Origin: Tenacibaculum larymnensis
GTDB taxonomy: Bacteria; Bacteroidota; Bacteroidia; Flavobacteriales; Flavobacteriaceae
NCBI RefSeq assembly: GCF_028829235.1
Contig: NZ_JAIWJY010000002.1
Span: 124,001 to 188,000 of the forward strand
DNA: 64,000 nt
Direction of reading: 5' to 3'
Part shown: positions 18,172 through 25,680 of the stretch, in pieces
Layout of the letters: each line of letters begins with the position of its first letter
Numbering within the stretch: position 1 is the stretch's first letter
The notes under the pieces: generated by a model
The model's database searches: none
Seen by the model: only the letters and a program-made list of their open reading frames with translations
What the model was told of the DNA's origin: nothing
Made by a program: the position numbers and the translations under genes

Positions 18172-18210
18172 AAAAAGCCCGGTTCTGTTTCCAAAACCGA
18201 GCTTTTTTTT
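18172..18210 (+). terminator. terminator of the LytS/LytTR/gamma-CA operon
   Basis: AAAAAGCCCGGTT pairs with AACCGAGCTTTTTTTT (one internal mismatch) and ends in eight T. Flanking A and T tracts could also serve the convergent gene at 18243. Confidence 0.75.
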
Positions 18211-18242
18211 CAATCAAAAACTAATTTATTAAGAGGTTTAGC

Positions 18243-18707
18243 TTATTTTTCCTCTTGATGTTTTTTATGGTGTTCTCCTTTTTTAAACTTTTTATGAGTA
18301 CCTTTCTTTTTATGTCTTTTCATTTTTCTTGCAGTCATTTTCTCATAACGTTCATATTGTTGCTCGTTTAAAATACGTTTCATTTCAGTTTTATGAGCAA
18401 TTTGCTTATCTAACATTTTACTTTTCATAGCATAACGTTCATCAGCTGTAGCCTTTTTACCGCTTTGTTTCATGGCCTTTCTCTTAGCCCACATTTTTTG
18501 TTTTTCAGCAACTTGTTTTGCTATTAAAGGCTTAATTTGCTTTTGTTGAGCTTCAGTTAAATCAAGTTGTAGTGTCATTTTTTTTACAGCTAGTTCTGTT
18601 TTTTGCTCAGTACTTAACTCCTCATGTTTTGTCTTATCGCTCTTTTGTGCTTGAGTAGTAACAGTAAAACCTACTGCTAAAATCAAGATTGTTAGTAATT
18701 TCTTCAT
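18243..18707 (-). CDS. exported Spy/CpxP-like small basic protein
   Basis: 154 aa. Signal peptide about 1-20 (ending TQAQ). The mature protein is all-helical, very rich in Lys, Gln and Met; LDLTEAQQKQIKPL and ILNEQQYERYEKM resemble the paired LTxxQ motifs of Spy/CpxP periplasmic chaperones. The last 25 residues are a Lys/His run (KRHKKKGTHKK type) that could bind metal or polyanions. Function by fold resemblance only. Confidence 0.65.
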   Translation of the reverse strand: MKKLLTILILAVGFTVTTQAQKSDKTKHEELSTEQKTELAVKKMTLQLDLTEAQQKQIKPLIAKQVAEKQKMWAKRKAMKQSGKKATADERYAMKSKMLDKQIAHKTEMKRILNEQQYERYEKMTARKMKRHKKKGTHKKFKKGEHHKKHQEEK

Positions 18708-18809
18708 GTTATTAAATTTTAAGGTTCTTTAATTATTTACGCTTCTAAGACCATTCCAGATTAAAAAAGTTTAAATTTGAAATCGTTTTTAACACTTTTT
18801 TAATTTTTT

Positions 18810-19787
18810 ATGAAGTCATTTTTTAGAATTGTTTTAAGGTTTTTACTACTAGCTGTAGGATTGTTTGCAATCTTTTTTTTCTGGGCATCGTCCCCAACAA
18901 TGGATGAAGCAGAATATGCCAAAGTTATTACACACGACTACACTAATACGACTGATAATGATTCAATCTACAGCATAGTAACTTATAATATTGGTTATTT
19001 AAGCGGAATGACAAATAACAGAGCAATAGCAAAACCTAAAGAATTATTTGATTCAAACTTAAAAAAGGTGCTTACAGAGGTTAAAAAAGTGAATCCAGAT
19101 ATTATTGCTCTTCAAGAAGTCGATTATAATGCAGCAAGATCTTATGAAGTAAACCAAGAAGAAAAATTAGCAGAATTAGGTTATAATTATGTGGCAAGAG
19201 GTGTAAATTGGGATGAACACTATGTGCCGTTTCCATATTGGCCACCAAGCATGCATTTTGGTAAAATAGTTTCAGGTCAATCAATTTTGAGTAAATACGA
19301 GCTAAATGATTATAAACGCATAGTTTTAGAGCGAGTAGCTGACAACCCATTTTATAGAGATGCGTTGTATTTAGATAGATTGGTACAAGTGGTAAAAGTT
19401 ACTTTAGGAGGAAAAGAAGTAGTTGTTATAAATCTACACTTAGAAGCTTTTGATAAAACAACACGAGTACGTCAATTTGAATATGTATTGAATCTTTTTA
19501 ATAAGTATAAAAAAGAATATCCAACCATTTTGTTAGGAGACTTTAATTCAAAAGCAAGAGAAAAAGAGGCTATTGTTAGAAAAATGTTTGCAATGGATGG
19601 AGTAGGAAATGCAGCCTTTTTTGTTGAAAACCCTGAAAATACATTTGACACAAAAAATCCAGTAGAACGTATTGATTATATTTTTTTTACGGAAAATTCT
19701 ATAGAATATATAGATGGAACTGTATTAAAAGAGTTCGGACAAGCATCAGATCATTTGCCAGTAGAAATGAAATTTAAGTTAAAATAA
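18810..19787 (+). CDS. membrane-anchored endonuclease/exonuclease/phosphatase family protein
   Basis: 325 aa. One N-terminal hydrophobic segment (about 7-27) serves as anchor or uncleaved signal. The EEP fold follows: VTYNIGYL, IIALQEVD (metal-binding Glu), LHLEAFD, LLGDFNSK (catalytic Asp/Asn) and ASDHLPVE (catalytic His), so the active site looks complete. Substrates in this superfamily range from nucleic acids to phospholipids; an envelope location makes lipid or extracellular nucleic acid possible. Monocistronic. Confidence 0.85.
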   Translation: MKSFFRIVLRFLLLAVGLFAIFFFWASSPTMDEAEYAKVITHDYTNTTDNDSIYSIVTYNIGYLSGMTNNRAIAKPKELFDSNLKKVLTEVKKVNPDIIALQEVDYNAARSYEVNQEEKLAELGYNYVARGVNWDEHYVPFPYWPPSMHFGKIVSGQSILSKYELNDYKRIVLERVADNPFYRDALYLDRLVQVVKVTLGGKEVVVINLHLEAFDKTTRVRQFEYVLNLFNKYKKEYPTILLGDFNSKAREKEAIVRKMFAMDGVGNAAFFVENPENTFDTKNPVERIDYIFFTENSIEYIDGTVLKEFGQASDHLPVEMKFKLK

Positions 19788-19832
19788 CTATAGAAACTCA
19801 CTAGTCTATAGAATCGCATAGCTTTAAAAACT

Positions 19833-19863
19833 AAAAACCCGAACAAATTTGTTCGGGTTTTTA
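19833..19863. terminator. bidirectional terminator between the EEP gene and tRNA-Phe
   Basis: AAAAACCCGAACAAA pairs perfectly with TTTGTTCGGGTTTTT. On the minus strand it begins 4 bases after the tRNA 3' end. Confidence 0.85.
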
Positions 19864-19866
19864 TCG

Positions 19867-19939
19867 TGGTGCCTCCAGGAATCGAACCAGGGACACAAGG
19901 ATTTTCAGTCCTTTGCTCTACCAACTGAGCTAAGGCACC
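19867..19939 (-). tRNA. tRNA-Phe (GAA), distal copy
   Basis: 73 nt cloverleaf read on the minus strand: acceptor GGTGCCT/AGGCACC, T8A9, D stem GCTC/GAGC, anticodon stem AAGGA/TCCTT with loop CTGAAAA (anticodon GAA), five-base variable loop and TTCGATT T-loop. The T-stem CCTGG/CCTGG has a central U-U mismatch. CCA is not encoded. Identical to the copy at 20004-20076. Confidence 0.96.
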
Positions 19940-19971
19940 AGTCATAGCTTAAAAAGTAACATCTTTAAAAT

Positions 19972-19999
19972 AAAACTCGCAACATGCGCTACGAGTTTT
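19972..19999 (-). terminator. terminator-like hairpin between the two tRNA-Phe genes
   Basis: On the minus strand AAAACTCG, a 12-base loop, CGAGTTTT, then a T-rich tail. It starts 4 bases after the proximal tRNA copy, so each tRNA has its own hairpin. Confidence 0.55.
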
Positions 20000-20003
20000 A
20001 TTG

Positions 20004-20076
20004 TGGTGCCTCCAGGAATCGAACCAGGGACACAAGGATTTTCAGTCCTTTGCTCTACCAACTGAGCTAAGGCACC
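20004..20076 (-). tRNA. tRNA-Phe (GAA), promoter-proximal copy
   Basis: Identical over 73 nt to the copy at 19867-19939, same U-U mismatch in the T-stem, CCA not encoded. The two genes are repeated with a 137-bp period and are read from the promoter at 20102-20132. Confidence 0.96.
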
Positions 20077-20101
20077 AGTTGCTACTTTCGTTAAGCGGAT
20101 G

Positions 20102-20132
20102 CAAATATACAATCGTTTTTTAATTATACAAA
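20102..20132 (-). promoter_or_regulatory. promoter of the tandem tRNA-Phe genes
   Basis: On the minus strand TTTG (20129-20132), exactly 19 bases, then TATATTTG (20102-20109): a full match to the Bacteroidota housekeeping consensus, 26 bases from the mature tRNA 5' end. Confidence 0.75.
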
Positions 20133-20185
20133 GTAAAAACTTTAAAAAAATGTGACGTAAATTTACAAGCTCTAAGAAATGAAAT

Positions 20186-20917
20186 ATGTACCTAATTATT
20201 GATGTAGGCAATACAAGAGTTAAAGTAGCTGTTTTTGAAATAGATACTGTTAAAGAAATATTTGTTTTTGAAAAGAAAAATATAATTACAGAGTTAGAAA
20301 AAATTATTTCAAAATTTTCAATTTCAAATAGTATTATATCTTCAGTAGCTAATTTAACAGAAGAAGAAAAACAAAAAATAGCAGAACTTTTGAATCCAGT
20401 TTTTTTGGATTCAAACACAAAAGTTCCATTTAAAAATTTATATAAAACGCCAAAAACATTAGGAGTTGATAGAATTGCATTAGCATCAGCAGCAATAAAT
20501 ACATTTCCAAATAAAAATGTATTAGTGTTAGATGCAGGTACATGCATAACCTACGATTTTATTACAAAAGAAGGAGCGTACTTAGGAGGTGCTATTTCGC
20601 TAGGAATGGCTATGAGATATAAAGCACTACATACTTTTACTTCTAAATTACCGTTACTAGAAACAAGTGAAATAGAAAACTTTATTGGAGTTGATACAAA
20701 TAGTTCAATTCATTCAGGAGTAATCAATGGAGTTTCTAATGAAATAGACGGAATTATAGCACAATATCAAAAAAAATACCCAGATTTAACAGTAGTTTTA
20801 ACAGGAGGGGATACATATTTTTTGTCAAAACAATTAAAAAGTGTCATATTTGCCCATCCAAATTTTGTTTTGGAGGGGTTACATACTATTTTGATACACA
20901 ATTTAGCGAATGATTAA
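20186..20917 (+). CDS. coaX: type III pantothenate kinase
   Basis: 243 aa. LIIDVGNTRVKVAVF is the N-terminal phosphate loop of the ASKHA-fold type III kinase; DRIALASAAI and VLDAGTCITYDF are the pantothenate/nucleotide motifs, and GGDTYFL is near the end. It makes 4'-phosphopantothenate, the first committed step to coenzyme A. It heads a run of co-oriented envelope genes and overlaps the next gene by 8 bases. Confidence 0.94.
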   Translation: MYLIIDVGNTRVKVAVFEIDTVKEIFVFEKKNIITELEKIISKFSISNSIISSVANLTEEEKQKIAELLNPVFLDSNTKVPFKNLYKTPKTLGVDRIALASAAINTFPNKNVLVLDAGTCITYDFITKEGAYLGGAISLGMAMRYKALHTFTSKLPLLETSEIENFIGVDTNSSIHSGVINGVSNEIDGIIAQYQKKYPDLTVVLTGGDTYFLSKQLKSVIFAHPNFVLEGLHTILIHNLAND

Positions 20918-22178
20918 GAGATTTATATTAGGAGTTTTTGTACTAACTACGTCGGCAATATTAGCACAAAGAAACAGTGCTTCACCATATTCTTATTTTG
21001 GTATTGGTGAAAATTTTGAGGCAGTAACAGTAGAACAAGCTTCTATGGGAGGTATTGGTGTTGCAATGAAAGATTATCATCACCTAAATTTTACAAACCC
21101 AGCGTCAAATGCTGATTTAAGGGCTGCAACCTATGCAATAGGAGGTAGCTTAACTTTTTTAACTGTTAAGGAACAAGATGCTTCTCAAACAGGAAACTCA
21201 ACAAGTTTAAGATATATTTCATTAGGGTTTCCTATTGGAAAAAAAGCAGGATTATCTGTCGGTTTACAACCTTTTTCATCTGTTGGGTATTCTTTGTTAG
21301 ATGATGCAAACGCCGATGACGTTACTTTATTTACAGGAGAAGGAGGAGCTAACAAGATATATGCAAGTTTTGGTATGTATGCATACAAAGGCTTGTCTGT
21401 AGGAGCAGAAGCAAGTTTTATTTTTGGAAACATAGAAAATAGCGTTTTAAATCAGAGAGCCAATGTAGCTTTAGCAACTAAACATGAAGAATCTTTTAAT
21501 ATTAGAGGTGGGCAGTTTAAGTTAGGGTTACAATATAAAACAGAATTAAAAAATAAATTACAACTATCTACAGGAGCATCATTCACAATGACTACAGATT
21601 TATCTGCAAGAGGGTCAGAGAAGATGTACTCATTATCATTTAGTAACTCTGGACAAGAGATTCCAAGAGACGAATTATTTAATAGACCTTTAGACGGAAA
21701 TATAAATGTACCTTTAAAAAGTGCTTATGGTTTTGGTCTAGGAAAAGAAAATAAATGGTATGTAGGAGTTAACCAAGAATTCCAAAGTGCTTTAGGAAGT
21801 AATAGTGTTTTTATAGCTAATGGATCATCACATAAATACGATGACTCAAGTAAGTTTGCAATAGGAGGGTATTATATTCCAAAAATTAATTCAATATCAA
21901 GTTATTGGGATAGAGTAACCTATAGAGCTGGTTTACGTTTTGAAGACACTGGTTTATTAGTGAAAACTACTGATAATTTTACTTCTGTAAAAAACTTTGG
22001 CATAAATGTTGGATTAGGATTGCCATTGCCGAGACAATTATCAAACGTAAATGTTGGATTTGAGTACGGGCAAAGAGGAACGACTAACAATAACTTAATA
22101 AAAGAAAACTACTTCAATGTAAGATTAAGTTTATCTTTGAATAGTATTAATTGGTTCCAAAAAAAACGAATAGATTAA
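20910..22178 (+). CDS. outer-membrane beta-barrel protein of unknown function
   Basis: 422 aa. Signal peptide 1-19 (TSAILAQ). The N-terminus SPYSYFGIGENFE and the repeated alternating strands with glycine and aromatic girdles resemble FadL/PorV-like flavobacterial barrels; the C-terminus VRLSLSLNSINWF gives a last beta-strand. Position between coaX and the TPR/lptC genes is an arrangement I recall from other Flavobacteriaceae. Transport substrate unknown. The 8-base overlap with coaX suggests coupling. Confidence 0.75.
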   Translation: MIKRFILGVFVLTTSAILAQRNSASPYSYFGIGENFEAVTVEQASMGGIGVAMKDYHHLNFTNPASNADLRAATYAIGGSLTFLTVKEQDASQTGNSTSLRYISLGFPIGKKAGLSVGLQPFSSVGYSLLDDANADDVTLFTGEGGANKIYASFGMYAYKGLSVGAEASFIFGNIENSVLNQRANVALATKHEESFNIRGGQFKLGLQYKTELKNKLQLSTGASFTMTTDLSARGSEKMYSLSFSNSGQEIPRDELFNRPLDGNINVPLKSAYGFGLGKENKWYVGVNQEFQSALGSNSVFIANGSSHKYDDSSKFAIGGYYIPKINSISSYWDRVTYRAGLRFEDTGLLVKTTDNFTSVKNFGINVGLGLPLPRQLSNVNVGFEYGQRGTTNNNLIKENYFNVRLSLSLNSINWFQKKRID

Positions 22179-22193
22179 CAAAAACTGAGAACG

Positions 22194-23504
22194 ATGAAAA
22201 AAATTACGTATTTACTAACAGGATTATTTTTGTTTGTAGCCGTAAATGGAGCGAAAGCGCAAGCAAGCCAAGAATGTCATATCAAGTATAACCTTTTTAA
22301 AGGAGATGCTACAACAAAGAAATATGCCCAAGCAAAACCTAATTTAGAGTATTTATTAGATAATTGTGCTTCATTATCTATTAATATCTACAAATATGGT
22401 GCTAAAGTTGCTGAAAACTTGAAAGATCCTGTTTTAGCCAAGAAAGTATATGAAACAAGGTTAGCTAATTTCCCAGATAAAGACCCTGCTAAAGCACATA
22501 GTGATTATGCAGATTTTTTAATAGAAAACAAATTAGCGTCAGATGATGAAGTTTTTGAAATCTTAAAGAAGGCTTACGATATCTCTCCAAAAGATATGGG
22601 AGTAAAAAATATCTTTTTATATTTCCAAATGATATCGGATAAATATCAAGACTCTAATCCTCAAAAAGTTTTTGATACTTATGATGATGTAATGGAATCT
22701 GTAGAAGAAAAATTAGAAGACTACAGTAAGAAGATTGCAAAATTACAAGAGAAAGATTCTGTAGGAACAATTACTTCTAGAGAGAAAAGAAACTTAAGAG
22801 CTTATACGATTAACTCAGGGTTGTTAGGTAAAGTTGAAGGAGGTTTAGATGCAAAAATCTCTAAGATAGCAACATGTGAAAGATTAATACCTATTTACTC
22901 TAGAGACTTCGAAGAAAATAAAACTGATGGTGTTTGGTTAAAAAGAGCAGTATCAAGAATGTATAATAAAGAATGTCAAACAGACCCTTTATTTGAGAAG
23001 TTAGCAAATGAGTATGCTAAGGTAACTCAGTCAGCAGATGCATATAACTTCTTAGCAGGAGTTTTAGCTAAAAATGGAGATAACGCTGGTGCTGCTAAAA
23101 TGAGAAAGAAAGCGTTTGACTTGGAAACTGATCCATTTAAAAAAGCTAAGTATAAGTTAAGAGAAGCTCAAAGTGCTGGAGGAAGTAGAGCTAGAGCTTT
23201 AGCTTACGAAGCATTAAAGTACAACCCTAATATGGGTAAAGCATACTTATTCATTGCAAGTTTATACCAAAGAAGTGCTAACTCTTGTGGTAGTGATGAG
23301 TTTGAAAAAAGAATGGTGTATGTAGCAGCTTTAAATAAGGCTTTAAAAGCTAAAAAAGTTGATCCAGGATGTGGAGCTGGAAGATATATTTCTAGTTACA
23401 AAAAGAATGTACCATCTAAAAAGTTAATTTTCCAAAAAGGTATGTCTTCAGGAGCTAGTTATAGAGTTGGATGTTGGATTGGAGAAACTGTTCGTGTACC
23501 TTAA
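22194..23504 (+). CDS. exported tetratricopeptide repeat protein
   Basis: 436 aa. Signal peptide about 1-22 (VNGAKAQA). The mature part is alpha-helical with TPR-like repeats across about 40-380 (AKPNLEYLLDNC, FEILKKAYDISPKD, AKVTQSADAYNFLAG, ALAYEALKYNPNMGKAYLFIASLYQ) and several cysteines. Likely a periplasmic scaffold. It lies 15 bases after the barrel gene and 9 bases before lptC. Confidence 0.8.
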   Translation: MKKITYLLTGLFLFVAVNGAKAQASQECHIKYNLFKGDATTKKYAQAKPNLEYLLDNCASLSINIYKYGAKVAENLKDPVLAKKVYETRLANFPDKDPAKAHSDYADFLIENKLASDDEVFEILKKAYDISPKDMGVKNIFLYFQMISDKYQDSNPQKVFDTYDDVMESVEEKLEDYSKKIAKLQEKDSVGTITSREKRNLRAYTINSGLLGKVEGGLDAKISKIATCERLIPIYSRDFEENKTDGVWLKRAVSRMYNKECQTDPLFEKLANEYAKVTQSADAYNFLAGVLAKNGDNAGAAKMRKKAFDLETDPFKKAKYKLREAQSAGGSRARALAYEALKYNPNMGKAYLFIASLYQRSANSCGSDEFEKRMVYVAALNKALKAKKVDPGCGAGRYISSYKKNVPSKKLIFQKGMSSGASYRVGCWIGETVRVP

Positions 23505-23513
23505 TAGAAGTTA

Positions 23514-24086
23514 ATGCTTAAAAGAGCAAAACATATATACAATAGCATTGCTACCATTTGTTTGGTGGCAATGTTTTTTTCTTGTACCAATTCAAAAAAA
23601 GAGGTGCGAGATTTTCTTGCTGATAAAAATTTACCAGTAGGTTCAGCAGTAAATATCTATCATGTCCATAAAGATTCAGGAAGAATAAGTTCAAAAACAA
23701 AAGCACCTGTTTTTTATGATTACTCTAATAGAAAAGAACACCCATATAGTGAGTTTCCTAAAGGAATTGAAATTGTAACAATTGATAAAACAGGGACAGA
23801 CTCAACAACAATTTCAGGAAACTATGCTTTAACCTACAACAAAACAAAAGTATCTGAAATAAGAGGAAATGTGGTTATTACGAATCATACGAATCAAACA
23901 AAACTAGAAACTAATCAATTATTCTGGGATCAAAACGAACACTACTTTTTTACAGAAGATGGTTTTCGATTTACAACTCCAGAATCTGAAATTAATGGCT
24001 TTGGGTTTGAGTCGAGCGAAGATTTGAGTAAGTGGATAGCTAAAGATATTACAGGAGATATAGAAACAACACAAAAAGATATATAA
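23514..24086 (+). CDS. lptC: LptC-family LPS export protein
   Basis: 190 aa. N-terminal hydrophobic segment with lipobox FFSC (Cys24), followed by the OstA/LptC-like beta-jellyroll: PVFYDYSNRKEHPYSEFPKGIEI, then ALTYNKTKVSEIRGNVVI and LETNQLFWDQNEHYFFTEDGFRF, the typical LptC ladder. It would pass LPS from LptBFG to LptA in the periplasm. The stop overlaps the following ATG by one base. Confidence 0.88.
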   Translation: MLKRAKHIYNSIATICLVAMFFSCTNSKKEVRDFLADKNLPVGSAVNIYHVHKDSGRISSKTKAPVFYDYSNRKEHPYSEFPKGIEIVTIDKTGTDSTTISGNYALTYNKTKVSEIRGNVVITNHTNQTKLETNQLFWDQNEHYFFTEDGFRFTTPESEINGFGFESSEDLSKWIAKDITGDIETTQKDI

Positions 24087-24283
24087 TGAACGCACTTTGG
24101 AAATATTTACAATACGGATACTTAATTATAGGAGTAATCTTTTTTGTTGAAGGAGTTTTGAAATGGAATTCTGATAGACAAGAAGCGTTTATTATGTTTG
24201 GATTTGCTATCTTTATCATATTAATTTTCTTCTTTAAACGACATTTTAGAAGAAAAGTAGAAAAAAGAAACAAAGAACGTTAA
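24086..24283 (+). CDS. small two-helix membrane protein between lptC and CNNM gene
   Basis: 65 aa. Two transmembrane helices (about 9-26 and 35-53) and a strongly basic tail (KRHFRRKVEKRNKER). It overlaps lptC and the following gene by one base each (TAATG), so it is tightly coupled and clearly real. No family recognised; context suggests an accessory to LPS export or to the CNNM protein. Confidence 0.75.
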   Translation: MNALWKYLQYGYLIIGVIFFVEGVLKWNSDRQEAFIMFGFAIFIILIFFFKRHFRRKVEKRNKER

Positions 24284-25575
24284 TGCAACCCGAACTCTTA
24301 ATTATTCTTACTTCTATTTTATTTTCAGCCTTTTTTTCTGGTATGGAAATAGCTTTTATTTCAGCAAATAAACTTCACATAGAGTTAGAGAAAAAAGGGG
24401 ATGGAATACTTTCTAAAATTCTAACCAAGTTAACTGAAAAATCTTCAAAGTTTATTACCACTATGCTAGTAGGTAATAATGTAGCTTTAGTAATTTATAG
24501 TTACTTCATGGGAGAGCTGTTGATGGGATGGTTCCAATCCTTTTTACCTTCAGACTATACAGTTGTAAATTATGTATTATCTGATATAAGCTTACTAACA
24601 CAAACACTTATTTCAACAGTAATTATCTTGGTAACAGCTGAGTTTTTGCCTAAGGCTATCTTTAGAATTTATGCAAATGAAATGCTTAAGTTTTTTGCTA
24701 TACCTGCTTATGTTTTTTATGTTGTTTTTTATGGAGTTACATGGGTAATTACTAAAATTTCAGATTTTTTCTTGCATGTTTTTTTCCGTACAAAAGAAGA
24801 TGAAATTCAAACCGAATTTAGTAAAGAGGAGCTTGGAAACTATATTTCAGAACAATTAGATGCAGGAAATGATGAAGAACAGGTAGACTCTGAAATTCAA
24901 ATATTCCAAAATGCTTTAGAGTTTCACAAGGTAAAATCTCGTGAAATTATGGTGCCTAGAACTGAAATTGTAGCGGTTGATTTACACGAGACAGTAAGTA
25001 ATCTAAAAAAAATATTCATAACAACAGGTTTATCAAAAATTTTGGTTTATAAAAACTCGTTAGATGATATTTTAGGTTATGTAAATGCTTTTGAGCTTTT
25101 TAAGAAACCACGAACTATTAAGGCAATTTTGTTACCAGTAGAGTTTGTGCCAGAATCTATGATTATTAACGATGTACTTAATAATTTAATAAAAAAACGT
25201 AAAAGTATAGCCGTTGTAGTTGATGAATATGGTGGTACTTCAGGTATTATTACTGTTGAAGATATTGTTGAGGAATTATTTGGTGAAATTGAAGATGAAC
25301 ACGATACACAACAATTATTAGAAGAAAGAATCAGTGAAAATGAGTTTAATTTTTCAGCTCGTTTAGAAGTTGACTACCTTAATGAAGAGTATAACCTAGG
25401 CATTCCAAAGGAAGAAGCCTATGAAACAATTGGAGGTTTTATTTTAAACCATACTGAAACAATACCACTACAAGATGAGGTTTTACATATAGAAAACTTT
25501 CAAATTAAAATCTTAAAAGTAAGTGCAACCAAGATTGATGACATTTATTTTAAAGTAACTGGTAAAGAAGATTAA
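24283..25575 (+). CDS. CNNM/CBS domain membrane protein (HlyC/CorC family)
   Basis: 430 aa. DUF21/CNNM transmembrane domain (about 1-180, ILFSAFFSGMEIAFISANK at the start), two CBS domains (about 205-330, with VVDEYGGTSGIITVEDIVEELFGEI), and a C-terminal CorC_HlyC domain (about 345-430). Often annotated as hemolysin, but the family is better linked to divalent cation (Mg/Co) transport. It closes the chain of one-base overlaps from lptC. Confidence 0.9.
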   Translation: MQPELLIILTSILFSAFFSGMEIAFISANKLHIELEKKGDGILSKILTKLTEKSSKFITTMLVGNNVALVIYSYFMGELLMGWFQSFLPSDYTVVNYVLSDISLLTQTLISTVIILVTAEFLPKAIFRIYANEMLKFFAIPAYVFYVVFYGVTWVITKISDFFLHVFFRTKEDEIQTEFSKEELGNYISEQLDAGNDEEQVDSEIQIFQNALEFHKVKSREIMVPRTEIVAVDLHETVSNLKKIFITTGLSKILVYKNSLDDILGYVNAFELFKKPRTIKAILLPVEFVPESMIINDVLNNLIKKRKSIAVVVDEYGGTSGIITVEDIVEELFGEIEDEHDTQQLLEERISENEFNFSARLEVDYLNEEYNLGIPKEEAYETIGGFILNHTETIPLQDEVLHIENFQIKILKVSATKIDDIYFKVTGKED

Positions 25576-25623
25576 TTTTCCTCCTTTTGCCTAGAACTCC
25601 CTCAAAAACAGCGTAAAAAAACA

Positions 25624-25654
25624 TTGCATTATTTAATGTGAAATTGTATTTTCG
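25624..25654 (+). promoter_or_regulatory. promoter of the PpiD-like gene
   Basis: TTG (25624-25626), 20 bases, TATTTTCG (25647-25654): one mismatch from TAnnTTTG. It shows that the foldase can be transcribed apart from the upstream run. Confidence 0.5.
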
Positions 25655-25680
25655 CACACTGTTAATAAAATAAATTACGT

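Noticed and set aside
19942..20547. A 201-codon minus-strand open frame over the tRNA and coaX
   Set aside because: It runs through a tRNA gene and antisense to coaX, with no protein-family signal.
24283..25575. Hemolysin toxin
   Set aside because: The common hemolysin label is historical; CNNM, CBS and CorC domains show a membrane transport-type protein.
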